Shown piece after piece: positions 26,615-39,500 of a stretch of 64,000 nucleotides of DNA. Position 1 is the stretch's first letter, and each line of letters starts with the position of its first letter. The translations under genes were made by a program, and so were the position numbers. Below the pieces are notes generated by a model. The model saw only the letters and a program-made list of their open reading frames with translations. It did not search any database and was not told the DNA's origin. Origin of the DNA: Vitis vinifera (taxonomy: Eukaryota; Streptophyta; Magnoliopsida; Vitales; Vitaceae); NCBI RefSeq assembly GCF_030704535.1, contig NC_081819.1:21548001-21612000 (forward strand). The letters are read 5' to 3'.

Positions 26615-27718
26615 TCAAGCGATACAAATTAACACTGTACTTTTCTTTCTTTCTTTCTTTCGATTGTAGGTGATATGGTAATAGTAACAAAAATTCCCGA
26701 AAATAGTATAAGAATACATACTAGGCATCCTAGAATTTTTTGCAACACCCTTGGCCTGCCTTCTTTCCATGGCCATTCGTGTTTTTACGACATTCTTCAC
26801 ATCCTTCTGCAATGCCTGAACAGAGATGAAAGAAGCAAACTTGATCAGATTGTGATTGCGATGTTTAGGGCTCCGTGTAGCAAATGCTTTTGAAAACAAG
26901 TTTCAGAAAATATTGTTGTATCTCAAATATGAAAAACAGTTTTTTTAGTTCATTCTCTGTAAAGTTAATATAAAAGTTTTGAAAGTATTTTTTATATTTT
27001 TTTTCAACTATTGATTAGAAAAGTTCATAAAATGCAATCAACTTCTTTCAAAATTGTTTTATATCAAAATTTGGTCAAAAGTGTTTTAGATATTGGTTTT
27101 CTATCTGCAAAGGGTGGTTATATTAAGGACTGTTCTCAAACATGGCCTTACTTTTTTGTTTTTTGGTCTGAAGAGGGGCGGGGTGTATGACTTGTGTAAG
27201 AGAAGCCTAAGAACAACTAACCGGGAATCCTTGATCGTTGTCTGAAACCGCATACGTGGTGTTTGTCGTCCCACAACTTTGAATTCGTTCATTTCCCTTC
27301 TTCGAGGTTGTAATCTTGATGCGGCTACCTTTTCTTCATGGTTTTTGGGGCTTCTAACCTTGGTTCTCTCCTCACCATTCAAGCTTTCTTCAGTGGATGC
27401 AGAGAACAACGAAAGAACCACAATCAGTAGGTTTAGCTCAACAAGAGAAGATGTGTTCGACGGCACTGTATAACTCAAGTCGTCCTCCTCCTCTTCGTCT
27501 TCTTCCTCTTCCTCAACCCCATCATCTTCTTGATTTCTTCCAACACAAGGTTCCACTATTTTCGCGCTATCCTCTCCCTCTAGGTGCTCATCTTCTGCGT
27601 TTTCCTCCATCCTTCCTTTACGGTGTTCTGCCATCTTCGGTGTCCGATTACAGCTGCCGTCTTCTACTTCTTCCTCCTCATCGTACTCCTGATTTGTTTC
27701 TTTACTAGGTTTCACCAT
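26615..27718 (-). pseudogene. candidate acidic hypothetical protein or gene relic (minus strand)
   Basis: A minus-strand frame opens with ATG at 27718 (MVKPSKETNQEYDEEEE) and stays open to 27101, about 205 codons. The first half is strongly acidic with Glu/Asp runs; the second is basic (SRLQPRRREMNEFKVVG). A pyrimidine-rich CTTTCATCTCTGTTCAG just before 26815 looks like a splice acceptor; it leads into a second open stretch (ALQKDVKNVVKTRMAMERRQ). A C/T-rich leader-like sequence lies at about 27730-27900. I do not recognise the family and could not find a convincing donor joining the two blocks. It may be a small gene with unseen introns, a decayed gene copy, or chance. No function is assigned. 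Confidence 0.3.
26644..26664. repeat. (CTTT)n microsatellite
   Basis: About five CTTT units. Confidence 0.8.
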
Positions 27719-28191
27719 CTCCTCTATCACCTAACCAAAATCAGCGTTAGTTTGAGCTCAAAGATTATGGCTGGATCGATTAATCTTCTGAAGTTTTCTC
27801 CCTCGCTGAGAAACCGGAGGAAGAAGAAAGAAAATATGATCGTCCGCAGAAGAATCTATCTTGTCCTCTGTTTCCTCCGCAAACAAACAGAATAAAAAAC
27901 TAAGCTACGATTCTCCGAAAATCAAACAGAGTTTACTTTTGTTGTAGTGGCCCCAAAAATAAAAGAATCCATGGTTAGAAAATTCAAAATAGAAAAATCA
28001 AGAGCCTTGAAAATCGGCGGCTCAGAATTAAGGGTCCCACATTGGGATCTTTTGTCGTTATGTTAGTTAAGCTGTTGGTAATAAACGATTGTGGTTAAAA
28101 TAGCATTTGAAGGTCTAGGCCCTTATCGTGGTATCATCAACACGGAGCAATTGCTCTCCTCGAAATGACAAGACTACCCACATGTACTAAT

Positions 28192-28424
28192 CACGTGGTC
28201 TTCATATGAGTGCCATCGCTATTTCACGTGACATAACCCTCGCATGCTTCAGAAGATCACGCCATGTGTCCCATCCAACGACCCAGGTTTGGCGCCTTAC
28301 AAGTCGGGCGCCGCTGGTGCACGACAAGCCGATACCCCAAACAAGTCATCTCCGGTGCTCAAAAGCGTGCGGCGGCGTGAACACCACGTCGTGTGATCAC
28401 CCTGGCACACGTGATTCCCACGTG
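28192..28424. promoter_or_regulatory. cluster of four G-boxes
   Basis: CACGTG occurs at 28192-28197, 28225-28230, 28408-28413 and 28419-28424. The cluster lies between the minus-strand candidate gene (its leader near 27.9 kb) and the SPA-type gene (leader near 29.57 kb), so it could serve either. It is about 1.1-1.4 kb upstream of the likely SPA transcription start. G-boxes are bound by HY5 and PIF-type factors in light signalling; regulation of SPA by them is inference. Confidence 0.5.
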
Positions 28425-28929
28425 GCTGCCGGAGGCCGACAATTGGATCGGCGACGTGTTCTCATCTCCTCCTCCAACTTGCTAGCCGAAAAAAGAAAAC
28501 GACATAAATAGAAAAAAAAAATTATTCGACAAATGCCGCTGAAGTCGGGAGAAATTACAGTAAGACCCTCATCACAAAAGTCACCCATGTGGGCCCAGTG
28601 ATCAGTGAATGAGGTCCAGTGGGCTTAAAAACCTGGGCCAGTAGTCCCCAGAAGTAGACAAATCGACAACAAAGACTAGATTCAAGCCTTCTGCAATAAA
28701 TAAGTAAATAACTCGTAAATGGCAGTCAGATGCAGCAGCTCGGAGTTCTTCACAATTTGCCAGCTATTTTTTTTCCTGTTTTTTTTTTATAATTTCATTG
28801 CCATCATGTCATTTTTCTCAGACCCTTTTTTTTCCAGTAAATTTGATGATATTTTATTAAACATTTTCAATAATTTAATTTGATTAATGATCATTAATTA
28901 AAATAACTAAATAATAATATCTCGATCCA

Positions 28930-29095
28930 GTTTTTTGGCTCTGGTGCATAGGCGGCGTCCAGAGTGGCCTCGAACTCAGGACTAAGGCCTTGTTGTTTGT
29001 CCTCCTGGTACCATCTGAGTTAGGAGGGCAGACAACAAGACCTTAGTCCTGAGTTCAGAATGCCACGGGCGCCGCGCAGAGCCAAAACCTCGGGC
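28930..29095. repeat. foldback sequence with a 35-bp near-perfect hairpin
   Basis: The arms 28972-29006 and 29022-29056 are inverted copies (GAACTCAGGACTAAGG at the outer end) separated by 15 nt. Pairing gives 32 Watson-Crick pairs, two G-U and one C-A mismatch. Weaker inverted similarity continues outward (GGCTCTG near 28937 against CAGAGCC near 29077). It could be a small foldback element or a hairpin RNA source. The nearby GC-rich open frame at 29060-29248 shows no recognisable domain. Confidence 0.7.
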
Positions 29096-29533
29096 GCCGC
29101 ATTGGCACGGCCTAAGCACCAGATACAAATGTACAACAGGGAGGATGGGGCGTTGCGCTCGCCCTCGGGGCGCGTGATAGAAGGAAACAGACATGCATTC
29201 CTAGGCGAACTGCCGCAGCCTTTTATTAGATTTCGGCGCGTTCAGTAGGCTGCAGGAAAGACAGGATGGCATTTCGTAAATAAAATCGGAAATGAGCCCC
29301 ATTCCATAAAATAGTTAAATACATAAATTTTTGCAAAAATAAATAAAAATATCATCGTGGCTCCTGTATTTTCCACAGTTGTGGTGGGCGAGCTGACGCC
29401 TACCAGCCACCAGGGCCTCTGACCAACTCACCACCCCTAAAAAAGAATAAATAAAAATAAAAATAAAATCGCATTTAAATTAAATTATTAAAAAATTCAA
29501 AAACCAAATCCAGAAAGTTTCAGTAAACTCTCG

Positions 29534-29541
29534 TATAAATA
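29534..29541 (+). promoter_or_regulatory. probable TATA box of the SPA-type gene
   Basis: TATAAATA preceding a pyrimidine-rich start region (CTTACTCCCTCCC). It implies transcription start near 29566 and a leader interrupted by an intron that ends at the TTTGCAG acceptor, 30505. Confidence 0.55.
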
Positions 29542-30510
29542 TCTTACTCCCTCCCTGACAAGACTTTTTCACCGTTATTGCTATCACATTGTGAGCACAG
29601 TGATTCAATTATTTTCTCTATTCTTTTATGTTTGTTTTTTTGGATTGCGAAGATATTTTCCAATTTTCAGGCAAGTTTTCATCTCTCCTTCACATATTTT
29701 TCTATCTGTGGTTTTGGGTTTTTGTTGGTTTTTTTTCATTTTTTTGTTCTTCAATGATTTAAAGGTTTGGTGCTTCATGTAATGGTAATTTGCTTCGGTT
29801 TGGGTTCAGCTTGGACCGAGACTAGTGGGTGCGGTTGCATTTCTTTGATTTTTGTTTGTAGCTTCTTTTTTATCTTTGGGGTTTTTGGGATTTTGAAGTA
29901 ATGGTTAGAGTTTGTCTTTTTTTTTTTTTTTTTTTTTTTTTTGTGATGATGTAATGTGTGTTCTGGTCTCTGTTGGGCAGTGAATCCAGTTGCATATGTG
30001 TGGATTGGAATTTTGTAGGTTGGGATTTTTTTTTCCCACTGAGATTTTCTAATTGATAATGCGAATTGTGCTTCTCTGCCTTTTTCTCTATGATTTTGTG
30101 TGAGAAAAGTGTTCTTAAATGTGAGATTTCTAATTGATCATTTGATCTTGATTCTGCTTTTTGAGATTCACAGTTGGGATTTTTAATTTATTGATTATCA
30201 ATTCATTTCTGTGTACCCGTGGCTTTTGATCCTTACACCCATTCCCTTTGTGTGATTCTCCTCATTATTAGTGATTTTTTTTTTCTTGCAATCTTTTATT
30301 TGGGTTGGTTATTTGTGGAGTATATATCTAATGAATTTATGTGTGGATGAGGAATTTATGAAACTGGGGTTTGGGTTGAGATTCAAAATTGGTTTTTGAA
30401 GTTATCTAGTGAGATTCCTTGGTTTTGGTCTCTCATATTCACCTCACTGTATAGATCATTTTCGGTAATTCTTGTAATTTTTTTGTTTGGGTTGTGTATT
30501 TGCAGATTGC

Positions 30511-30588
30511 ATGATGTATTATGATTGAATGAGGCCTGTTCTTTTGGTATGGAACAAGCTAGGGAGGAAATGGATGCAAATAGTGTAG
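30511..30588 (+). promoter_or_regulatory. three short upstream ORFs before the SPA start codon
   Basis: In the last leader exon, ATG at 30511 opens a five-codon ORF ending 30528. ATG at 30521 opens MIE and stops at 30532. ATG at 30529, immediately after the first stop, opens 19 codons ending 30588 and overlaps the main ATG at 30549 in another frame. Such overlapping uORFs usually depress translation of the main frame; the effect here is inferred. Confidence 0.6.
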
Positions 30589-33500
30589 CAAGGGCTGCAG
30601 AACTGAAGAGAAAAGGTCTTGATGCTCCATTGATGAAATCAGAGGGTCACTATATGTTAGGATCACCAATGAAGTACGTATCTAGTGGTGGTGATTGGCC
30701 CAAAACCTTACCCCATGTCTACACCAATATGTTAGGGGGTAGTGGTTTAAATAGAAGTATAACATCCTTTGATGGATCTGAACCGGTGTGTACTAGTCCT
30801 TCCTCTATGAAGGATCCTGGACTTACAGTCGAAGAACTTACTGTGAGAAACTATAAGACCACAAATTTGTCTTCAGTTAGTAGTTCAAATAGTAGAGAGG
30901 GAATGCGTCCTAGGCAGAGTCAGTGGCATCATCTATACCAGCTCGCAAGTGGGTCAAGAAATAAGATGACACCAAATGTCAGGGAGGATTTGACTGGAAT
31001 GACTTCTGAAATTTGGGATTTAAAACCTTTGTTGAGTAAGCAAACCAAAGAAATTTCTGCTCAGTTTACTGGTAGTGACAACAAGATCATGTCAAGCAAT
31101 AAACTGCCTTTTGGGCATGCACAATCAAAGATATTATCTGCATCTAGCTCTCATGAGGCTTTTGTGAAAAAAACCTTAAATAGCAAAGGGATTGTTTGTA
31201 AAGGTGCAGAAGCTCATACCGGATTTGACATTTCATTCATGGGCCAGAATACTGAAAAACAGGCTCCTGTTGCATTGTTGAACTCAAGTGCTAGCATGGG
31301 GGTTGTTTGTAGAAATATGGAAGCTTGCAGTGAATCTGGTGTTTCAGCCATGAACCAGAATAATGAAAAACCAGCTTGTGTTGCATTGTTGAATTCAAAT
31401 ACAAACCATGACCAGCATTCTTCGCATAGTGCTGATAAGGCCAATCATGAATCTTTTGATGAAGGAATCAGCTTGAGAGATAGGCTGAAACCAGGAGGTA
31501 GTACATTAAATAAAGTTGAGAGCATGCATTTGTTTAAGCAGATTGTGGAGTTAGTGGATTTTGCCCATTCTCGTGGAGTTGCTTTACGTGATTTACACCC
31601 AGCCTGTTTCACTTTGTTGCCATCAAATAGGATTAAATACACTGGATCATCAGCTCAGAGAGAATTAGACACTGTTGTATGTCAGAATATGAATAAGAAG
31701 AGGTCATTACAACAGGATATGGTACCTTCCAGTAGTTTGGGTGCAAAGCAGCCAAAGCTGAGGGACGATGTGAACTCATTAAAAAACCAATCTCAGTTAA
31801 CCCTTAATCATGGTTTGAGAAGTGGAAGTGTGAGTCATACTGATATTCATATTACTGGTCAAGATTCTGATTGTGCTGAACACATGGTTGGAAATGTTTC
31901 CGGCTACCAAAGTACTTCTATTGCAACACAGCAGCGGTTAATTTCTTTAAATGTCCATTTGCAAGACAAGTGGTATGCTAGCCCAGAGGAGCTCATTGAT
32001 GGGATTTGCACATGTTCCTCAAATATCTACAGTCTTGGGGTTCTTTTATTTGAGGTGAGATGACTATCCTTCCAACTATTTGTTCTGTTAACTATTTTTG
32101 CAAAATGAAATTTCTTTGTGATCTTATTTCTTGCAATTTATTGTCATCGATTTTGAAATTAAGTCATGTAACTCAAAATTTAACTATGAGATTTCAGAGA
32201 GTACATTATTGATTCTTATATGAATGGATGCTCTAACTTGAGAAATTGAGATATATTTGTGTAGATATACCTTGGTTTAGCATTATATTACATGCCCTTG
32301 GATTAGTATTAGTTAAGGAACACATTGTGCTGCTCATATTACTACATCCTTTTCATTGTTATTGGAGCCTCGTAAAAACTACTTAGGTTAAAAACATGAA
32401 TTGTTTTCCGCAATCAAACATATCTACATTCCTTAGCCATGTCATGTTGTATGTTAAATTGCAAGTGAAGTATTTCAGAATAGAGTTGATTGGTCGGGTG
32501 CTTTGTAAGGGGCGGGAGTTGTTTTTGTTTCTCCCATCTTGATCTTTGCCTTTTGGGTTGCCCTTTATCTATGCCTTGTGTACTTTGGCGCGCCCTTTTG
32601 CTTGGCATTTTTAATATTATTTTTTGCTTGCCTATTAAAAAAAAGGGTATTTCAAAATAGAGAATGGGGATTGATTAGTAGAAGTATATGGAGCTTATTG
32701 TATGCAAAAGCTGAGAGGATGTGAGTCTGTCTATCTATGTATGGATTATAAAGCATCCCATTTTAGGAGCTGGGTAAGTAGGTGCCATCCTCTTCCTACT
32801 AAACCCTAGAATCAATATTTTGTTTTAACAAAACCTTTAGCTTTAGAAAGTGGTTTAAAAATGCTAGTTCTTTGAGTTTTCAACCTACTATTAATTGGTA
32901 GAAAAAGTTGATTTTAATGTGGTGTTGTTTTTTCTGTTGATGAATTGCCTGAGCTCATTAAACAAGAATAATGGTATACGAATCATGATTTCTTATATAT
33001 TGCAATTGAGAGAAGACATTTCTTCCAGCTTCCATCTATCCTTATGTCCCAACTTGACTTTGTCTTCAATGTATAGCAATCCAACATGTATCTGAAGAGA
33101 TTTGCAACCATAACTGAAAAACCTCAATTATAAGTTCGCTTAGTTGCTTCTCAGCCTCGTTGATTAGTTTCTATTCATTGCAAGTAGTTTTTGCTTCTTT
33201 TTTCCTCATTTCACTTTCTAGATAGATCGTCATACTAGGAATTAAGTGGAAAATCTGTACTTCTGTGCTGATATGGCTGTTTTTTATCAGCTGCTATGCT
33301 CTTTTGAATCATCAGAGATGCTCTTCGCAGCAATGATGGAATTGCGCCAACGTATCCTTCCTCCAAATTTTCTTTCAGAAAATCCAAAGGAAGCTGGCTT
33401 TTGTCTTTGGTTACTTCACCCTGAGCCTTCATCGCGTCCAACCACAAGGTACTGCTTATGCAGCATTTTCGCTTATCTACCACCTTCTACAAAAGTATTG

Positions 33501-36500
33501 AATTTATAAAATTGTATGAATCTCAGAACTAGCAACTTTAAAAGCATGAACTGCTGAGGCATCATTATTGCATATTACATTGGTAGTATGCTCTTAAGAA
33601 ATGAGGTGTAAGGAAGTGAGAATGTGGATGCCAATCTTCCTTTCTGTATTTCTTCGATATATTGGAAAATCCAACCATAACCCTGTTCAAAAAGGCATCT
33701 ACTATCACCCCCCAACACCCGCTCTAAGGGTGTGACAGTCATTTCACACCTCAAGCTTAAAGACTCAAAGTGAAAACAATACAAACATTCATCTTGTAAC
33801 TAGATGGTTTCCAATTACCAAATTTTTGTTTAGAGTAATAAAATAAATAAATTCTATAATCATCAATTCTCAACTTTAAAACTAACACATCAACCAAAGT
33901 ATTATTGTCCAAATAACTCCAAACTCAAATATTTGAAACGGGAATTGAATTTTAATATCTAAGCAATGTCCAAAATAAAGTTTGAACCAAAATCCTAATA
34001 AAGAAAATTCCCCAACCTGGCCATTACTCCTCACCCGAATTGAGAGTACTTGAAAATTTGTCAACGAAGGAGAATGAGCTCAAAGCCCAATAAGGAAAAT
34101 ATTAATACAATTTCATGGATCAAACATTTTCAATTATAATTGCAAATAAGAGATACAATGTATAATTTTTTTCATAAAAACTTTTGAGTTCAAACATGCT
34201 AATACATTCAAAACTTTTCAACTAAACATTCTCATATCCATTTCAAAATAATTTCATATTAAATTCAAATCAAATAAATTCAAAATATTTTTACTTTAAT
34301 TATCGAATAACAAATGATGCCTAGTTACATGGGACTTTACAAATGAGTGACTGACCTCAAATTTGGTGGATGAAACCAAAGGTCAACAATTATAACCCGT
34401 TGACTAGGGTCATGAAGTCAACTATTATAACCCATTGACTAGGGTCAAACAAACTAGAGTCAAACATTTTGTTTTATTTATTCAAACTTACAAAAACATA
34501 TATCTCCACATTTTTCTATTATAAAGAAAAGAAAAGTTCGAACATATTTTTCATACAAAATATATTTGATTCATGCATAGAAACAAAAATAACATTTTGC
34601 ACATTTCAGAATAATATATAAAAAGAAAACTATTTTCTTTTACAAAATCTACATTAATTTCCCTTACCTCAAATAAACATTAAAAAACCTTGGAGAAAAA
34701 TAATCTTGAAAAATCTACTCTTCACCTAACATAACATAAGAAAAATAACTATTATTATTGCTTATTTATCTAAAATTATAGGTTTGACAATCCTAAAAAA
34801 AAATTCCCTATGTTGATATTTTTAGCACCTATATTATTTTTAACTTCCTAATCAATAACAATTTAATGAGCGAGTTTCCAAATTTTCAAAAAAGTTGTTA
34901 CTTTTCCAAAAAGTTGTGACTATTTATTTAAAATAATAAATTATATTATTTTTAACTAAATCTCTCAAAAATATGTTCTTTTTATTTATTGCATTAAACT
35001 ATTATTACTATTATCTTATTTATTAACTTAAAATTAAATATTATTATTTTTATTAATTTTCAAGTCCAATACTCAACGAACCCATTACCCTTTTATCTTC
35101 AGCACACACAAAACCCAAAGAAATAAAAAAAAAGTAAAAAAAAAATAAAGTTTCTTCCCACTACCATTATTGTTATTATAATAATAATATATATATCTTT
35201 TTTTGGTTTCCCAACACCTAACTTTCTTCGTAGTGCACACGCATCCCTTTCTCTTTTTCTTTCTTTTTTCTTAACCCTACACTACACCGCCACTCCACAC
35301 CCCTCATGTTATTTATTTATTTATTATTATTTTTTTCTTAACCCCACAACCTATTATACACGCATTCACACTTATTTTTTTCTTCACACTTCCAACAATC
35401 ACGCAACTTTTATTTTATTTTTATTTTTATTTTATGTTTTCTTTTTATTCATTTGAATATTAAAAATTCCTCTATTTTCATCAATAAGATAACCTATATT
35501 CATAAATTTTCAATATTGTGATCTAAAAATTAAATAAACTAACCCTAACCTAGATTGAAATCTTCCAAAGAATTTTTAAACAGTTCAAAACTAATTAACG
35601 AATCTAAAATAATAATCTAAGAGTTAAAATTTTACTTGGAAAACTGATATTCAAAACCTCGAATTCTTCAGCCCTAAGTTGCCCTACATTCTCTAATCTC
35701 TCTAATCTCTGTATAAAGGGTTTTTTCAATAAAGAAGACGACAAAAATCTAATTTATACATAGGGCTTTTAAAAGTAAAAAGACCTTTATACCCTTATTA
35801 AATTTATTTAACTTATTTATTTTTAAATTATGGTTTTACCCCTAAATTGGGTTTGGGGCATCACATCTACTACTTGTTCATGTGTAACTTAACCACCCAC
35901 ATGCTGTAAATGGTACCAATTAAAGACAACAAAAAAAAAATTCCAACACTCAAGTCCTTAGCCTTCCAATTAGATTATAGATTAAATACCATTCATCTAT
36001 TACCATTTTTGGTCCATGCATAGTTATATCCATCCTACCAACATCGATGGGCATTTGATATGGTACAATTCAAACAAACAATTTGAATTTGTGAACCCCA
36101 TTGCTTGTTCTCTCACCTTGAAACTGATATTGCTTCTTTCTACCTTTGCTCACAAGTATGATATGTATCTGTAATGTTCCCATGTTTCATAAACATATAG
36201 AACCTATACTTCAATTTCAGAAGTTTATTGGATACCTTATGTTACATATAAAACCTATACTTCAATTTGAAGTTCATTGGATACCACAGAGAACAAATGA
36301 ATTCATCTAGATCGGCACTAAGTTCCACCTGGAAAACCTTGGAGGTGAGGATTATCTGAATAGCATGAATGCAAATGATTTAATCATCCCATTCTTCAAG
36401 ACTCTGAAACAGGGAAATGTTCCAGGAGGGAAATAAAAACTTAGTGCAAATTGTTGCTATTATAGCCATATGAATTGCTTAACTTTGGCATAAAATATTT

Positions 36501-39500
36501 TCCAGGTGGAAAATCACTTCACTTGTTATTCTGACTTTTATCCGCAGGCCAGCACTCCCATCCACCACTTTGAATTTGCATGTTCTCTGCCTTTCTTTGT
36601 TTGTTCTAATTTTGATTAGATATGTTATTTTTTTAACCTGGTTATGTCTAAATAGATGACTATTATGAGCTCAAAATACATATAATTACTCGATACTATG
36701 GCATATCATGACTTGTAGGCAGGTCCTGTAGCCTTTGTCCTTGAAATATAGGCAATTATGTTTTTATTTGATACATTCAGAAGCCCTTTTTGTGTGCTAC
36801 AGGGAAATCCTGCATTCTGACTTAATTTGTGGAGGATCTCAAGAATTGTATTCAAGAGATGAGTTTCCATTATCTGCTGATGATGATGATACTGAGTCGG
36901 AGTTATTACTTTACTTTCTTACTTCATTGAAAGAACAAAAGGAGAAGCATGCCTCCAAGTTGGTGCAAGATATAGCATGCCTAGAAGCAGATCTTAAGGA
37001 GGTTGAGACAAGGAATTTATTCAGGACGTCCTCCACTGTTTCTTGTACACATACTGACTTTCCCCATGGAAGAGGAAAACAGGGCCTTTGTCCTGAAGAT
37101 CCTCTGAATTCCAGTGTTCATTATAAATCCATCCCAGGCTCAAATGTAAATGAGGCAATATTGATGAAAAATATCAGGCAGCTTGAGAGTGCATATTTCT
37201 CACTGAGATCCAAAATTGGGCTTTCGGAAACTAATGTGGCAGAACGCCCAGATAAGGATTTGCTGAAGAACCGTGATAAGTTGACTCAAGTGCAAAATGA
37301 GAATGAGGAGTTGAGCATGAATCAGAAGCCTAAGGATCGGATTGGAGCTTTTTTTGAAGGTTTATGTAAGTTTGCTCGCTATGGTAAGTTTGAAGTGCGT
37401 GGGACATTGAGAAATGGAGATCTCCTCAACTCCGCAAATGTAACTTGTTCTTTGAGTTTTGACCGTGACCAGGACTACATTGCAGCAGCTGGTGTGTCAA
37501 AGAAAATCAAGATTTTTGAGTTTGATGCACTATTGAATGACTCTGTTGATATTCATTATCCTGTGGTTGAGATGTCAAACAAATCTAAGCTTAGCTGTGT
37601 TTGCTGGAACAACTACATCAAGAACTATTTGGCTTCAACTGATTATGATGGCGTGGTTCAGGTGTGTATTCTTTACAAATATCAAGAGGTTTTAGAACTA
37701 TAATTGATCAGGTCATCAGGTCAGTCTTGTCCTGGCTGCCTTTATCTCATGTTATTCTTGGTAGATGCTTAGCTGCTGCCACCACCACTAAGCCATTTCT
37801 GCCTAATTCCTCCACCTTGCCATACTAACTACGGCAAAGCACCACCTCCTGCAGGGTCCCTAGTTAAATGGCAAGTTGGAGTTTGGATATTGCATCAAAT
37901 TTATTCATATTTATTCTCAGAGAAAGTGCTGCTAAGTTGATTAGTTCTCTGGTTGGGGTTCTATATTAGTAACACAGATCCATAAGCATGTTAGCCTTCT
38001 GCTTTCTTTTGGTATATATTTTTTAAGATATAGAAGTTTCTGTCTTTGTTATCAAGGCCATCAAGGGTTTTTTGTTTATCAATTATCAATATCATTGACC
38101 CTAAATTGTTTGCCATTTCAAACTATTAATTTAGTTGTTGTCGTTTTTCTTGTTGTTCTAATTGTTCTTGCTTCTTTTTTCTTATATGGTTTGCATGAAT
38201 GAAATGCAGATGTGGGATGCAAGCACTGGTGAAGGATTTTCCCAGTACACAGAACACCAAAAAAGGGCTTGGTCTGTAGACTTTTCTCCAGTTGACCCAA
38301 CAAAGTTTGCCAGTGGAAGTGATGATTGTTCTGTGAAACTTTGGCATATTAATGAGGCATGTTCCCTCTTGTATAATTTAAAAAACAGCTTTGATATGCA
38401 TTTGATACGTCCACTATTATGAGTTAGAATGAGGGTAGTTTCATATTCCCCTTCTCTTTGTCAGGGTTTTATATTAGGAAACCTTAAAAAAAAAAAACCG
38501 GATTCTATAGAAATGATAGATAATATATTTATTCGTTAATACTGTTTCTATTTTACACATAGAGATGCTCATCTGCTTTGTTTTTCCATTAAAATTTTTA
38601 ATCACACAAAGTTTAAAATATAAATTTTGAATTTGACTGTTTTTACAGAGAAATTCTACCAGCACTATCTGGAACCCTGCTAATGTGTGCTGTGTTCAGT
38701 TCTCTGCTTACTCTACTCATCTGCTGGTTTTTGGATCTGCCGATTACAAGATCTATGGCTATGATCTTCGGCACACTAGAATCCCTTGGTGCGTTTTAGC
38801 TGGCCACCAGAAAGCTGTCAGCTATGTGAAATTTTTAGATTCAGAAACTCTTGTTTCTGCATCCACGGACAACACTCTAAAGCTTTGGGATCTCAACAAA
38901 ACCAACTTAGATGGGTTATCCTCCAATGCTTGCACCTTAACCTTTACTGGTCATACTAATGAGAAGGTTGGTTCCTGTATTCTAAATAAGCTTTTTGAGC
39001 ATTCGGTAAATACAATTTCTAAGCTTTCTCTTTTGCTTGATCAGAATTTTGTGGGTTTATCTGTTTTGGACGGATACATAGCATGCGGTTCAGAAACTAA
39101 TGAGGTATATTAGTTTTAATCCTGACATAAGTTCGAATTTTTGTGATTAATCATGATCCTTTTGTTCTTTGGTTCGAGTCTTGGAATTTAGTTGTTCATA
39201 AATAAGTCTGTTGTGCATGTACTTTACATGGGAAGATGTCAAGCATACTGTTTACACCCTGTAGTCTTTCACGGAAAGTGACTGAATGCAAAACTCCAAA
39301 TACAGATAAAATAGCATGCAGATCACAATCAAATGCCTACGTCCCCTTGCCCTCGTGACTTTAGAATTATTACCATGTATTCAATTTCTCATTAATTGAG
39401 CTGTTGTATTTCTTCTCAGGTCTATACTTATCATAGATCTCTACCAATGCCTGTCACTTCTCACAAATTTGGATCCATTGATCCTATTACTGAGCATGAG

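Noticed and set aside
28206..28511. 101-codon plus-strand frame
   Set aside because: Arg/Ser/Cys-rich product of a GC-richer regulatory block; no domain, and it coincides with the G-box cluster.
29060..29248. 62-codon GC-rich frame beside the hairpin
   Set aside because: Starts at the end of the foldback arm, is Arg/Pro/Gly-rich and matches no family I recognise.
30525..30548. Extended N-terminus of the SPA protein (MNEACSFG)
   Set aside because: The codon at 30525 is TTG, and TGA lies directly before it in frame; the first ATG in frame is 30549.
36735..36802. Upstream extension of the SPA third exon
   Set aside because: The frame is open here, but the CTACAG acceptor at 36802 joins exactly to the exon ending at 33448 in phase, so this is intron.
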